From: Saprospiraceae bacterium
Lineage (GTDB): Bacteria; Bacteroidota; Bacteroidia; Chitinophagales; Saprospiraceae
NCBI GenBank assembly: GCA_022841745.1
Contig: JALHQW010000038.1
Span: 1 to 64,000, forward strand
Length of the DNA stretch: 64,000 nt
Direction of reading: 5' to 3'
Part shown: in pieces, positions 45,107 through 54,057 of the stretch
Layout of the letters: each line of letters opens with the position of its first letter
How positions within the stretch are numbered: the first letter of the stretch is position 1
Program-made: the position numbers and the translations under genes
Notes under the pieces: generated by a model
What the model was told of the DNA's origin: nothing
Database searches by the model: none
What the model saw: only the letters and a program-made list of their open reading frames with translations

Positions 45107-46189
45107 TCATGCAGCCATTGGCAACTCGCTGCATTGCTTTTCGGGCAGTAAATGCACCTCGTGTTTATTTGAAAGCAGCTCCAGCAGTTCCACGCCCTTG
45201 CAGTTCGAAAGTTCTTTCAGGTTGAGGATGGGCTTGTCCGACATTTCTTGCACTTCCCGAACCAGCAGTTCACTGGCAGTGAAAAGTCCAGAAACGGCAA
45301 ATGGTTCGCAATGCCATTTTTTCAGCAAATCCAGCCCACTCAAAACGCCGAGGCTGTCGCCGCAGGATAGCATGACACCATGCACCGAGCGCATGAAGGC
45401 CCGGTTTTGCAGCAGCATGCGGGTCTCCCGCTGCAACAGCCCATCGGCGATTTCTAGCACAATGTAGTCGGCTTCAATGGCTTCATGAGCCAAGTCATGC
45501 AGGGACTGGTACAAATCCAGCAGCTCCTGCTCGCTGCACAGATAGGTGGAGGGAAACCCAAAATGGCTGAAATCAGTTACGAAACCCGCTCCCAGGTCAA
45601 AGTTCAATTGGGCATCTTTGGGGAACACCGTGCCCGTTAGCTTGATGTAGGCCACCCGCTTGCCCGCATCGCTAAGGCCCTTGCACAAGTAGGCAGCGCT
45701 GGTGGTCTTGCCGCTATCCATGGAGGAACCTACAGATAATACCACTTTAGTGCGTATGCTATCGGGGTTGAAACGTGTGAGCGCATCGAGTTGCACCGTG
45801 TTCAGCACCTCGCTTGTGGCAAGGTCGCAAGCGTAGCCTACCAATTCTATCTCCGCCGGGACTTGCCGAAAAGTAGCGTTCTGGCTTTTCAAGACCCCCG
45901 CCACGCCGCCCCTGCCGAGAAGATGGCAAACCCTCGTCGGGCATTCTGGCACATATCCCTCAAACTGGTTGGTAGCATAGCGATTGCCAAAAGCGAGCAT
46001 GATATAATCACCGGCGAATATCTTGGTAGCTATGCCCTGCTTGTCCATGATGTATGCGCCGGTATCGTTCAACACTTGAAAAATACCCACATCGCCTGCT
46101 TTTGGCGTGTGCTCGCCGATGATCAGGCGGTTGAAACAGAAGTCGTTGACTGCGCTGCAAATGAGTGATTTCTTTATTCTCTTTTCCAT
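45107..46189 (-). CDS. P-loop NTPase, DUF1611-like
   Basis: A 360-aa soluble protein. The N-terminal domain (about 10-150: 'GDVGIFQVLNDTGAYIM', 'MLAFGNRYATNQFEGYVP', 'LLGRGGVAGVL') precedes a P-loop domain with Walker A 'SVGSSMDSGKTTSA' (about 170) and an acidic 'ADYIVLEIADGLLQRET' (about 240). It resembles DUF1611-type or dethiobiotin-synthetase-like NTPases; the substrate is unknown. An ECF-type motif sits 34-61 bp before the start. I am unsure of the exact family. Confidence 0.6.
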   Translation of the reverse strand: MEKRIKKSLICSAVNDFCFNRLIIGEHTPKAGDVGIFQVLNDTGAYIMDKQGIATKIFAGDYIMLAFGNRYATNQFEGYVPECPTRVCHLLGRGGVAGVLKSQNATFRQVPAEIELVGYACDLATSEVLNTVQLDALTRFNPDSIRTKVVLSVGSSMDSGKTTSAAYLCKGLSDAGKRVAYIKLTGTVFPKDAQLNFDLGAGFVTDFSHFGFPSTYLCSEQELLDLYQSLHDLAHEAIEADYIVLEIADGLLQRETRMLLQNRAFMRSVHGVMLSCGDSLGVLSGLDLLKKWHCEPFAVSGLFTASELLVREVQEMSDKPILNLKELSNCKGVELLELLSNKHEVHLLPEKQCSELPMAA

Positions 46190-46222
46190 GATTCACATTT
46201 TTTCTGGTTTGAATTTGATGGA

Positions 46223-46250
46223 GTATTGCGTGAGGGGGGGAATTGTTACC
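46223..46250 (-). promoter_or_regulatory. ECF-type promoter motif, site 3 (DUF1611-like gene)
   Basis: Minus strand GGTAACAATTCC from 46250, then GCAATACTCCATCAAA from 46229 (21 bp apart). The downstream part CAATAC..CATCRAA is nearly the same as at the sigma gene. Confidence 0.65.
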
Positions 46251-46289
46251 AGACTACCGCATTTTTTGTGAAAAAACTTCCATTTATAC

Positions 46290-46345
46290 TATACGCTGCT
46301 AAGTTTTCCCGAAAATCGGGAAAACTTAGCAGCGCGAGCTATATA
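46290..46345. repeat. Minimal palindromic copy of the AAGTTTTC element
   Basis: TATACGCTGCTAAGTTTTCC at the left is mirrored by GGAAAACTTAGCAGCG at the right around a short AAA centre. It looks like the two ends of the family joined directly. Confidence 0.65.
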
Positions 46346-46372
46346 ATAAATCGTCTTCGACAATAAATAAAA

Positions 46373-46435
46373 AAGGCACACAAGCGCACATAGTCTCTCT
46401 TAAAACAATGGAAACTATATGCCCTTATGTGCCTT
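46373..46435 (-). terminator. Terminator of the glycine-rich protein gene
   Basis: On the minus strand a long imperfect stem (AAGGCACATAAG... with ...CTTGTGTGCCTT) is followed by TTTTTT, 28 bp after the stop codon. Confidence 0.65.
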
Positions 46436-46462
46436 AGTTGCTCAATAAAAAACCTACTGCAT

Positions 46463-48562
46463 TTAATTCCGCAGTATGGACAGTTTCTTCACCATATCGT
46501 TCGCCCGTACAACATACATTCCATCGGGTAGGCTGGATAGGTCAAGATTGACAGCGTATTCGTTCCCAGCGGCAACATCCGTTCTATTCAGCACGATTTT
46601 CCCGCTGAAATCCATGATAGTGATTTGCACTGGGGCATTATCAATCGAAGGCATGACGAGGCGCAGCTGCCCCTTGCTTGGGTTGGGGAAAATGCTCAAG
46701 TCATTTGCCTGCAAGGATGGCTGAGCCACCGCAGGGTTGGATATGTTGCTGAGTTCAGTCAAAGGTTCGACGAGTGCTGCTGCCGCCGTTTCGTTGATGG
46801 TCACCTCGCCATTCGGGCCAATCAAGGCCAGTACGCAGGTATTGCTGATACAAGTGAGGGCAGGGTTGTTGCAGCAGACGTCTCCATCTGCACCTGCCAC
46901 GCCACTTTCACAGCTGCTGTCGCCGGGCAGCAAGTTGCCGGGGTTGCCAGCTTGGCCACCTACATTGCCACCAGCGCCGGGCGCACCGCCCATGGCTGTG
47001 CCCGCAGTACCACGAAGGCCAGCTGCACCGCCAAAATTGCCGCAATTGGTAGCATTGCCACCGTTGCCACCCCAGCCGCAACTGCCGCCTTGGGCCAAAC
47101 CGCCATCGCCGCCATGACCGCCTTCGGCAGTGCCAGCACCGCCAGCACCACCAGCGCCAGAGGTCGCATTGCCGCCGTTGCCGCCTTTACCGCCAGCGCC
47201 AGCATTGCCCTGGTAATCGCAATCGCTATCACCACCATTGCCAGCCGAACTACCGGCACCGCCTTGAGCCTCACCGCCAGCACCACCCTTGCCGCCTTTG
47301 CCAAATGGGGCAAAGTTGTTGCCACCAGCACCACCTGGACGAGCCAATGCAGTACCGCCGTTTCCGGCTGTGCCACCAGCACCACGGTAGCCGCCGTTGC
47401 CGGAGGTGCCACCAGTGCCCCCCGTTGCCGAGCCGCCCGCACCGCCGTCGCCAGCTGTTAGGCCTGCAAGGGTATGGTTCCCGCCGCGGCCACCACGACC
47501 CGAAGTAGCGTTGCCACCCTTGCCGCCATTTCCGCCTGCACCGCCTGAGAACCCAGCGTCGCCGCCCGTTCCGCCTGTGCCGCCTACCGCTGAACCACCC
47601 GTTCCGCCTGGAGCGCCTTGGTTGCCGCCATTGCCTGCCGCCCCGCCAGTGGCTGCCCCACCAACGCCGCCGTTACCACCTTTGCCAAGCACGAGGCCAT
47701 TGCCGCCCCTGCCGCCTGTTCCACCGACGGCATGTCCGCCATTGCCGCCATTGCCCGACAGGAGACCTGCCCCACCTGCACCTGCCACGGCAGTGCCACC
47801 ATTGCCGCCGTTGCCGCCGGCACCACTCGGAGAAGTGCCGTCTCCGCCGTCGCCGCCATTGCCGCCAATGGCATCTTGGCCGTCGCCACCGTTGGGGCTA
47901 GCTGCCGTGCCTCCTGCGCCGTTAGCACCTGTGGCGTTAGCGCCTGCCGCACCGTTTGCACCTACGGCAAACAGGACGGAAAGCAATGCATCGCCGCCGT
48001 GGCCGCCATCGGCACCGCAGCCGCCATGACCACCGTTCCCGCCTTTTACATTTCCGAATGAAACGAATTGAACCGCATCAACGACCACGCTGCCGCCATC
48101 GCCGCCACGCTGCCCTGTCAACCCGTGGCTACCATTGCCTGCACGAAGCGGGTGCGCAGCGTACACTTCGGGTGCAAATAGCACAATGCTTCCGCCTTTG
48201 TTTCCGCTGCGGGCGGTGGCAGGTGCCAGCACGGCATCCAGACCAATGATTTGGCCTTTCAACTCAATGCTTTTTAAGCTACGCAGGGTCACGTTTTTGG
48301 CAGCGCCAAAACGGGCCTGGGCATCAAGGTTGCCTTCGATGACGATGGCTTCTTCGCTGATGACGTTAAGGTCAGCGTTGAGCTTGACCGTAACCCCTGC
48401 CGGGACGTAGAGCGACTTGACGTGCATGGTGCCGCCAACGGTGCTGCCGTGCGTTAGGATCACGGCTTTAAGTGCATGGGTGTTTTCACCACCGTTGGCA
48501 AACAGGTTGCCGATAGCAAATATGCCCAACAGGTTGAACAATGTGAAAATTGATTTTTTCAT
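46463..48562 (-). CDS. Glycine-rich (GGNGG-repeat) surface protein with T9SS type A sorting domain
   Basis: A 699-aa protein. Signal peptide (residues 1-22), an N-terminal beta-helix-like domain (about 25-160: 'MHVKSLYVPAGVTVKLN', 'IVIEGNLDAQARFG'), then about 400 residues dominated by GGxGG motifs ('GGNGGNGGTAVAGAGGAG', 'GGTGGRGGNGLVLGKGG'), a small Cys-containing stretch ('CCNNPALTCISNTC'), and a type A sorting domain ('LSIFPNPSKGQLRLV', 'LPDGMYVVRAND'). The Gly-rich part probably forms a polyglycine-type fibrous fold. High GC repeats create long antisense frames that are not genes. It has its own ECF-type motif (site 4) and terminator. Confidence 0.88.
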   Translation of the reverse strand: MKKSIFTLFNLLGIFAIGNLFANGGENTHALKAVILTHGSTVGGTMHVKSLYVPAGVTVKLNADLNVISEEAIVIEGNLDAQARFGAAKNVTLRSLKSIELKGQIIGLDAVLAPATARSGNKGGSIVLFAPEVYAAHPLRAGNGSHGLTGQRGGDGGSVVVDAVQFVSFGNVKGGNGGHGGCGADGGHGGDALLSVLFAVGANGAAGANATGANGAGGTAASPNGGDGQDAIGGNGGDGGDGTSPSGAGGNGGNGGTAVAGAGGAGLLSGNGGNGGHAVGGTGGRGGNGLVLGKGGNGGVGGAATGGAAGNGGNQGAPGGTGGSAVGGTGGTGGDAGFSGGAGGNGGKGGNATSGRGGRGGNHTLAGLTAGDGGAGGSATGGTGGTSGNGGYRGAGGTAGNGGTALARPGGAGGNNFAPFGKGGKGGAGGEAQGGAGSSAGNGGDSDCDYQGNAGAGGKGGNGGNATSGAGGAGGAGTAEGGHGGDGGLAQGGSCGWGGNGGNATNCGNFGGAAGLRGTAGTAMGGAPGAGGNVGGQAGNPGNLLPGDSSCESGVAGADGDVCCNNPALTCISNTCVLALIGPNGEVTINETAAAALVEPLTELSNISNPAVAQPSLQANDLSIFPNPSKGQLRLVMPSIDNAPVQITIMDFSGKIVLNRTDVAAGNEYAVNLDLSSLPDGMYVVRANDMVKKLSILRN

Positions 48563-48746
48563 GAATGAAAAATTGATTGGTTAGAAAAAATAAGTGAATT
48601 GAATTATTAGGATATGACACCACCTGGCCACCTCAGGGGCAGCTCATGCGTTGCAAGTCATTTTTGGGGTAAAACCTGTTTGGGAAACCAGGCTTAACAA
48701 TGGGATTTAAGTGATGGTGAAATGCCGTTAGATATGATTCGTGGAT

Positions 48747-48773
48747 GTATTGCGGAGAAGTTGTAGTGTTACC
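48747..48773 (-). promoter_or_regulatory. ECF-type promoter motif, site 4 (glycine-rich protein gene)
   Basis: Minus strand GGTAACACTAC from 48773, then GCAATACATCCACGAA from 48753 (20 bp apart). The gene starts at 48562, giving a leader of about 175 nt. Confidence 0.6.
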
Positions 48774-48844
48774 GTATAGCGGAAAATATATTTTTATTTT
48801 TATTCCAAAACAAGCTTAAGCAACTTGAGAAAACGTCATTGTAC

Positions 48845-50506
48845 CTACACCCACTCTGCTGTCTGCACCTGCACCGTCCAATCAGCCATCAGCCCTGGCA
48901 GCATCCCCTCGTCCATGCCACAGCCAATAAGAAGAAGTCCCCGGCCTAGGCGTTCAGAATGTAGGATGCCAAGCAGGGTTGCAGCCGTTTCGGGTGTTAA
49001 GTGCTTGAAAATACCTTCTACAATCAGAAAGGGGTTGTTGTTGAGCAAGCCACGAAGGAACAACAAGATGCTATGTTGTTCGGGGCCGAGATTGGCGGCG
49101 GTCTCGGTCAGTTGGGTGCTGAAGCTCAGGTTATGCAGTGCGGGAAAAACTTGCTGCCATTTGCTGAATTGCGTTGCTGTTTTCTCCAAAACGGCTTTTC
49201 GGCTGCTGTTGGCAAGCGCCTCGCCGAGGGTATCGCCGTAGAGCGGGAAGGAAGGGGAGACGATGGCGATTTGTTGTCGGTATGCTTTCAAGTCCATGGT
49301 TGAAACATCCATTTTCCCGAAGAAAAACTGCCCTTCCTGTGGGCGTTTAAGCCCAGCTAAAATACGCAATAGGGCCGTTCTTTCGGCCTCGCCGGGCAGG
49401 CTCATCAATCCTGTTGCGCCCGGCTTCAGCGAAGCATCAATCAAGCAACTGCCCAAGTTTAGTTGTTTAAAAATCAGCGCATTGTCCGCTTTTTTCTCCC
49501 ATTTTGCTTGCCCTTCTGTCACCACGGTCGGCTGCCGGAACAGCTTGGCGATATTTTCCAGCGAAATATTGCCTTTATTCCAAACCATGCCCACCCGGAG
49601 CAGCCGTTGCAGCACAGGCCGCCAAGTAAGCAGGATCATGACCACAGCGAAGAGGTTGTCGGAGACGCTCGGCCCGTTCCATGCGAAGAGCAGCACCGCC
49701 CCCGTCAGTCCGAAAACAGTGAGGGGCAACAGGGCATCCTGCAAAGCTGTGAGCTTTGCGGAACGGTAGCCAAGCCGTAGCAGCCTTTCCGCCTTTCGCC
49801 CAAAAAGTGCTGTTTCCATGCCTTGACGGTTGAGGGCTTGTAGTGCGTTGATATTCAGCAAGCGGCGGTTGACGAAAGCCAAAAGCCCCGATTTGCGGTT
49901 GCGGCGGCGGCGCTCCACCCTGCCCATCTGCCATTGTACCAGCGAAACAGCTGTTGACAGTACCAGCAGCCACGCCAACACCAACCAGCCCGAAGGCCCG
50001 TCGAGCCAAAAAATGAGCACCAGGCTGAGCGCCAACAAAGAAGCATCGGCGGCAAACTGGAGGATGCCTTTCGACAATAGCCCCTGTGCGCTGCCGAGGT
50101 CGCCGCTGAAGCGAAGCAGGTAGCGGCCCATGCCACTTTCCTCGTATTCGATGGGGTCGAGGCGAAGTTGTTGCTCGAAAATCTGGCAGCGCAACCAGTA
50201 AGTGAAGTCCTCTGCGAGGTGGCCTGAAATTTTTTTCCTAAAAAAATCCAAGCATGCTTTGGTCGCCAGCACCCCACCAAACAGCCACATAAGCCCTGGG
50301 AAACCCTGCGGCAGCAAAACACCCACCATACCGAGCGCCGCCCCCCTGGCAGAGCCATGGCCAGCCAGCAGCGAGAAGGCCACCGAGGCGAGCAGTGGAA
50401 GCGCCAACATGAGTAAATTGGCCATTAAATCAAGCGCAAAGCAGGTAGCTAACGACCGTCTTTTTTGGTTGAGGAAGGCGAGGAGGATGGCAGTTTTATC
50501 TTTCAT
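48845..50506 (-). CDS. Degenerate ABC exporter-like protein
   Basis: A 553-aa half-transporter-like protein: membrane part about residues 20-320 with around five hydrophobic segments ('CFALDLMANLLMLALPLLA', 'FAADASLLALSLVLIFW'), then a nucleotide-binding-like domain. The Walker A region reads 'LMSLPGEAERTALLRILAGL', with neither the GK nor the following Ser/Thr; the signature region is 'AANLGPEQHSILLFLRGLL' instead of LSGGQ; Walker B is 'PFLIVEGIF' without the DE pair. ATP hydrolysis is therefore unlikely. The protein is nonetheless full length and open, so it is probably functional in another way. Last gene of the sigma operon (43 bp after the papain-like gene). Confidence 0.75.
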   Translation of the reverse strand: MKDKTAILLAFLNQKRRSLATCFALDLMANLLMLALPLLASVAFSLLAGHGSARGAALGMVGVLLPQGFPGLMWLFGGVLATKACLDFFRKKISGHLAEDFTYWLRCQIFEQQLRLDPIEYEESGMGRYLLRFSGDLGSAQGLLSKGILQFAADASLLALSLVLIFWLDGPSGWLVLAWLLVLSTAVSLVQWQMGRVERRRRNRKSGLLAFVNRRLLNINALQALNRQGMETALFGRKAERLLRLGYRSAKLTALQDALLPLTVFGLTGAVLLFAWNGPSVSDNLFAVVMILLTWRPVLQRLLRVGMVWNKGNISLENIAKLFRQPTVVTEGQAKWEKKADNALIFKQLNLGSCLIDASLKPGATGLMSLPGEAERTALLRILAGLKRPQEGQFFFGKMDVSTMDLKAYRQQIAIVSPSFPLYGDTLGEALANSSRKAVLEKTATQFSKWQQVFPALHNLSFSTQLTETAANLGPEQHSILLFLRGLLNNNPFLIVEGIFKHLTPETAATLLGILHSERLGRGLLLIGCGMDEGMLPGLMADWTVQVQTAEWV

Positions 50507-50549
50507 GGTGATTTTGGTTGAAGGTGCATTCAGCGTGAAAATTTTGCTT

Positions 50550-52088
50550 TCACTCCGCCACCACCCGCAGCATAACAGGCACTACCATTTTCGCCTCCGA
50601 TGCAAGTGCTGCAAAAGCCATTTTATCGTTTAAATAACGGACGTTGTTACCATCTGGAAATAGGTCGCCAAAAGCGGTTTCCACCTGTTGTGGCAGGCGT
50701 CCCTTTGCCGCTTTCATGCTCGCAAAGCGTTCTTCGAAGCGGGGGATTTCAGTATCGCTGAAAAGGATGCAAAGGTAGTCTTCGCCGGGCGAGCTGAGTT
50801 GCAGCACCGTTTGTTCGCCGGGTATGACGATTTCCGCCGTTTTTTCCAGCACAAAACCCGCCGATTTGCCAGCTGCAGCAATTTTTGGGAAATGCAGGTT
50901 CACCGCACCATCGGGGTTCTGGCTGAAAACATAAGCGTAGCGGCCCCGGGGTATTTCCCTTGCCACCAACTGGAAAACATCGCCCGTTTGGAAAGCGCCT
51001 TGCAGCGCTTCGTAAAGCTGGGTGGCTCCGTCCAGTTGCACGGGCACTTCTTCGAACCAAGGCAGTTCGTCGCCTTCGGCAGTGGTCAGGTAGCCCGCCG
51101 GGCGGCGGAACACAAACTCGCCACTAAGGCTGTTCTCCCATGCCGCTTCATTTGGCTTGTTATTGGCCTCGCCGGATGTGGCCAGCGGGGGTTGGTCGGC
51201 ATGGCCGGGCAGCAGTACATAGGCATAACGGCACAACCTTTCGAAATCGTCGTAGGGCATTTTGATGAAGCCACCGTTGCCCCAGCCGGGGCCAAAACTG
51301 TTCATCAGGTCGAACTGCCGCTCCACGTTGTCGTAGCCCACCACCACAAGGGCGTGGTAGCCGACAAGCGGCTCCTCGGCGGCGGGGTTCCATAGGCGGC
51401 TACCAGGTTTGACGCTCCAAAAATCCTGTGTGACGCCCATTCCGACGATGAGGGGCGTATTCGTTGCCAATACTTTGCAGGTTTTCGAAACTTTGCTGCG
51501 GGGCGGCTCTTCCAACTCGAACACCGCTGCGTAGTCCCGGATACGGTAGCGCATGGCTTCTTGCTTGGCGGTGGCTTGGGGCTTGGCGAGACAACCCTGA
51601 TTTTTGAAGTTGAAGGTGCTTTCGAGGCAGTCGCCCGTATTTCGCAAAAGGACGAGAGCGTCCTCGATAAAGGCTCCAGCAATGCAGTCGTTTTCGGCAA
51701 GCCTGATTTGGTTGTAAACAAAAGCAGCGGAGTTGGCCATCTCGGTGATGGCCGCTGGGTCGGTAATGCCTTCATTTTGGGCCCGCAGGATGGTGAGGGC
51801 ACCGTAGCCAGTGGCCCATCCTACGCAAGCGCCAGTGCTGCCCTGGTCGCCCGGCACGGGGCAAAAATTGCGAAGGCTGACCTTGAGCGGCACTTCGTTG
51901 TATTTCGTGCCACTGTAAGTAGGCAAGAGCGGCAAGCTGCTGTATTTTTCATTCTCGACGAGCAGCCCTCCTCCCTGCGCCGACGTATCAATGGCAGTTG
52001 CCATCAATAACAGCCAAAGCCCAAAACTGCATGGTTTTAATAGATGGGACATATAGCAGGTCAGTATATTTGTCAACATGTTTTTCAT
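50550..52088 (-). CDS. Papain-like (C1) protease with DUF4384-like domain, secreted
   Basis: A 512-aa protein; a signal peptide ends near 'IDTSAQ' (the second ATG at 52052 is an alternative start). Catalytic set: Gln in 'VPGDQGSTGAC', Cys about 88 in 'TGACVGWATGYG', His in 'VGYHALVVVGYDN', Asn in 'LMNSFGPGWGNGGF'. The C-terminal third resembles DUF4384 ('GDVFQLVAREIPRGRYAYVF', 'DGAVNLHFPKI'), a domain often coupled to caspases or CHAT proteases in bacteria. Second-to-last gene in an operon headed by an ECF sigma factor. Probably a periplasmic or surface protease. Confidence 0.85.
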   Translation of the reverse strand: MKNMLTNILTCYMSHLLKPCSFGLWLLLMATAIDTSAQGGGLLVENEKYSSLPLLPTYSGTKYNEVPLKVSLRNFCPVPGDQGSTGACVGWATGYGALTILRAQNEGITDPAAITEMANSAAFVYNQIRLAENDCIAGAFIEDALVLLRNTGDCLESTFNFKNQGCLAKPQATAKQEAMRYRIRDYAAVFELEEPPRSKVSKTCKVLATNTPLIVGMGVTQDFWSVKPGSRLWNPAAEEPLVGYHALVVVGYDNVERQFDLMNSFGPGWGNGGFIKMPYDDFERLCRYAYVLLPGHADQPPLATSGEANNKPNEAAWENSLSGEFVFRRPAGYLTTAEGDELPWFEEVPVQLDGATQLYEALQGAFQTGDVFQLVAREIPRGRYAYVFSQNPDGAVNLHFPKIAAAGKSAGFVLEKTAEIVIPGEQTVLQLSSPGEDYLCILFSDTEIPRFEERFASMKAAKGRLPQQVETAFGDLFPDGNNVRYLNDKMAFAALASEAKMVVPVMLRVVAE

Positions 52089-52125
52089 CTTTGTTCTAGA
52101 AAAAAGGCGGTCGTTTTTCTTTTTG

Positions 52126-52911
52126 TTATTCTTCCAACCGGCCTATCTCAACCAACAACTCCTCCGCTTTTTTTCCATAAGCTCCGTCCCGCTGTATTGT
52201 GTTCAGTAGCCCTTTCGCAAGCACTTCATCGCCCATTTTCAAATAGGCCAGTGCCAGGTACCATTGACAGGCATCAAGGGCGGGTTGGGGCAGGTTGCCG
52301 ATCCCATTCTGCAAGGCTTTGGCGGCAGATTGGGCATCGCCCCGTTCCAGGTGGGATACACCAAGGAAAAGGGCGGCATTGGCATCACCTGACTGTTGGT
52401 AGTAGGAGGAAAGCAGTTCAACGGCTTTGGCATAATCCCCGTTGTCGTAGGCAGCCATTCCTTGGTCGAAGCCTTCCAGCCCGGTCGGGTTGTCGGGCGT
52501 CACAATGACATTTTCGAGCGGGGTGTAATATTGTCCGTAGAGCGCCCTGTTAGTGCCCAATTCGCTGGGGGTCATCATTTTGTAAGCAATAGCAACCAAC
52601 AAACCTGAAACAACCAGAAAAACTGCCGCCCAATTGAAGATTTTTTTCAAATTACCCTTACCCGTCGCTTTTGGCGAAGGTGGCAGGCCCTCTTCGGCAA
52701 TGATGGTGGCGAGCATTGCGCTCATTTTGAATTTGTCTTCATGGCGCAGTACCTCGGCGAGCCGATGGCTGAAGCGAGCCTCCTCAGCGGCTTCGGGCGA
52801 TTGGTCAATGGTAGCATTCAGGTCTTCAAGGGCCTCCCCTTGGAGTTCCCCGGCTACTTTGGCCTGTAGCCGTGTCTGGAAAAAAAGGTCGTCGCTAAAT
52901 GTATTTTTCAT
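52126..52911 (-). CDS. Membrane protein with TPR repeats, possible anti-sigma factor
   Basis: A 261-aa protein: a cytoplasmic N-terminal part of about 90 residues with acidic helices ('FFQTRLQAKVAGELQGEA'), one membrane segment at about 93-112 ('IFNWAAVFLVVSGLLVAIAY'), and a periplasmic TPR part ('GDYAKAVELLSSYYQQSGDA', 'WYLALAYLKMGDEVLAKG'). Placement directly after an ECF sigma gene and this topology fit an anti-sigma role, but no zinc-binding or FecR motif is present, so the role is inferred from position. Confidence 0.65.
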   Translation of the reverse strand: MKNTFSDDLFFQTRLQAKVAGELQGEALEDLNATIDQSPEAAEEARFSHRLAEVLRHEDKFKMSAMLATIIAEEGLPPSPKATGKGNLKKIFNWAAVFLVVSGLLVAIAYKMMTPSELGTNRALYGQYYTPLENVIVTPDNPTGLEGFDQGMAAYDNGDYAKAVELLSSYYQQSGDANAALFLGVSHLERGDAQSAAKALQNGIGNLPQPALDACQWYLALAYLKMGDEVLAKGLLNTIQRDGAYGKKAEELLVEIGRLEE

Positions 52912-53037
52912 GATTCATTGAAAGTTCGTTGGTTGGCGGCAGTGGTTTTGAACCTATCAGAAGGTTGAGATGCAGATTAAAAACTCATTTTTAAAGTCAA
53001 TGCTTCAAAACTGTTGTGAAAACCACTTGGCCGTTGC

Positions 53038-53601
53038 TCAAAGTTTTCCTAAAATATCTTCCGTCAGTTTTTTGAGTTTCTTGCGGCAATCGAAGATTCG
53101 TTTCCGCAGGTTGTTATAGTCGTAGTTCATTTTCTTGGAGATGTCCTGCAAGCTGACATCCTCCAAATGGTACATGCGGATGATGTCGTCGCAAGGACTG
53201 TCCATTTTCCCAAGTGCTTCGTGAACGGCATTGAGGTATTGGTCTTTGACCACGGCGGACTCAATGCTGTCGTATCCCTGATCGGCAGGGTCTATTGGCA
53301 GGGCGTCGAGGGAGGAAGCGGGGCGGTTGCGGCGGCGGCGGAGCTCACAGCGCCAGTTGTTCGCCGCCAGTTGGAAGATGTAACGGTCGAGCTTGCCTTC
53401 CTCTTTGTAGCGTCCTTCTTGCACCGCTGTCCAGAGCTGGAGCATGGTGATTTGCACCATCTCGGCTGCGTCTTCTTCCGAGCCACTGTTTTTCCGCACA
53501 TGTCCTGCAATCATACCAGCATGTTTCCGATAGAGGTATCGGACAATAATTGGGTCTTGTTTTTTCAGCCCTTCCGTTATTTGTGCTGAGGTGTATTCCA
53601 T
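53038..53601 (-). CDS. ECF-type RNA polymerase sigma factor
   Basis: A 187-aa sigma-70 family protein. Region 2 (about 20-90): 'YLYRKHAGMIAGHVRKNSG', 'EEDAAEMVQITMLQLWTA', 'YIFQLAANNWRCELRRRR'. Region 4 (about 125-180): 'CDDIIRMYHLEDVSLQDIS', 'NYDYNNLRKRIFDCRKKL'. No region 1.1 or 3, as expected for ECF factors. Head of an operon with a membrane TPR protein, a papain-like protease and a degenerate ABC protein. A copy of the RGTAAC/GCAATAC motif lies 52-78 bp upstream of its start (site 5), suggesting self-activation. Confidence 0.92.
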   Translation of the reverse strand: MEYTSAQITEGLKKQDPIIVRYLYRKHAGMIAGHVRKNSGSEEDAAEMVQITMLQLWTAVQEGRYKEEGKLDRYIFQLAANNWRCELRRRRNRPASSLDALPIDPADQGYDSIESAVVKDQYLNAVHEALGKMDSPCDDIIRMYHLEDVSLQDISKKMNYDYNNLRKRIFDCRKKLKKLTEDILGKL

Positions 53602-53652
53602 ACAGGGTAGTTGCGCCTTGTTTTTTGCGTTAATTTTTCATGTTTCGATGAG

Positions 53653-53679
53653 GTATTGCGAACAAGTGGGAATGTTACC
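53653..53679 (-). promoter_or_regulatory. ECF-type promoter motif, site 5 (sigma factor gene)
   Basis: Minus strand GGTAACATTCCC from 53679, then GCAATACCTCATCGAAA from 53659, exactly 20 bp apart. The AAC-containing upstream element is what ECF -35 boxes usually look like. Confidence 0.7.
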
Positions 53680-53869
53680 ACATTTGATTCGATTTTTTTT
53701 CAATCGAACTTGCAAAGGATGGTTTTCCACAGGTAGCATTTCACAATTCGAACTACAAATAGAAGGAATCAAAAAAAGTTTTTGGATGGAAATCCATTTG
53801 CCCTTTTGGTAGGAGAAGCGCAAAGGTTTGGCTGAAACCTTGCCATTCTGAAAAAAAACGTTCTCTCCT

Positions 53870-53897
53870 GGTAACAATTTCCCCTCCCTGCAATATG
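53870..53897 (+). promoter_or_regulatory. ECF-type promoter motif, site 6 (FnIII/SprB operon)
   Basis: GGTAACAATTTCC from 53870, then GCAATATGCCTTCGA from 53890, 20 bp apart, pointing to the plus-strand operon at 54058. Sites 5 and 6 lie back to back in the 456-bp gap between the sigma operon and this operon; nothing else was seen in the gap. Confidence 0.65.
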
Positions 53898-54057
53898 CCT
53901 TCGACAAAAAAGTGATTTAGGAGCGGCGGGAATGCTACGGTATTTCCCCGTTTTTTTTAAAAACTATTTATGCGATGGTCTGTTGGCGAATGGCCAACAC
54001 CGGATTTCCCAAGTTGCAAAACTGAAGAAATCGACCCTTAAAGCAATCTTTACAACA

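Noticed and set aside
46625-48061. Long Pro/Ala/Thr-rich plus-strand and alternative-frame ORFs
   Set aside because: They are antisense or shifted readings of the GC-rich GGxGG repeats in the glycine-rich gene, without starts or family features.
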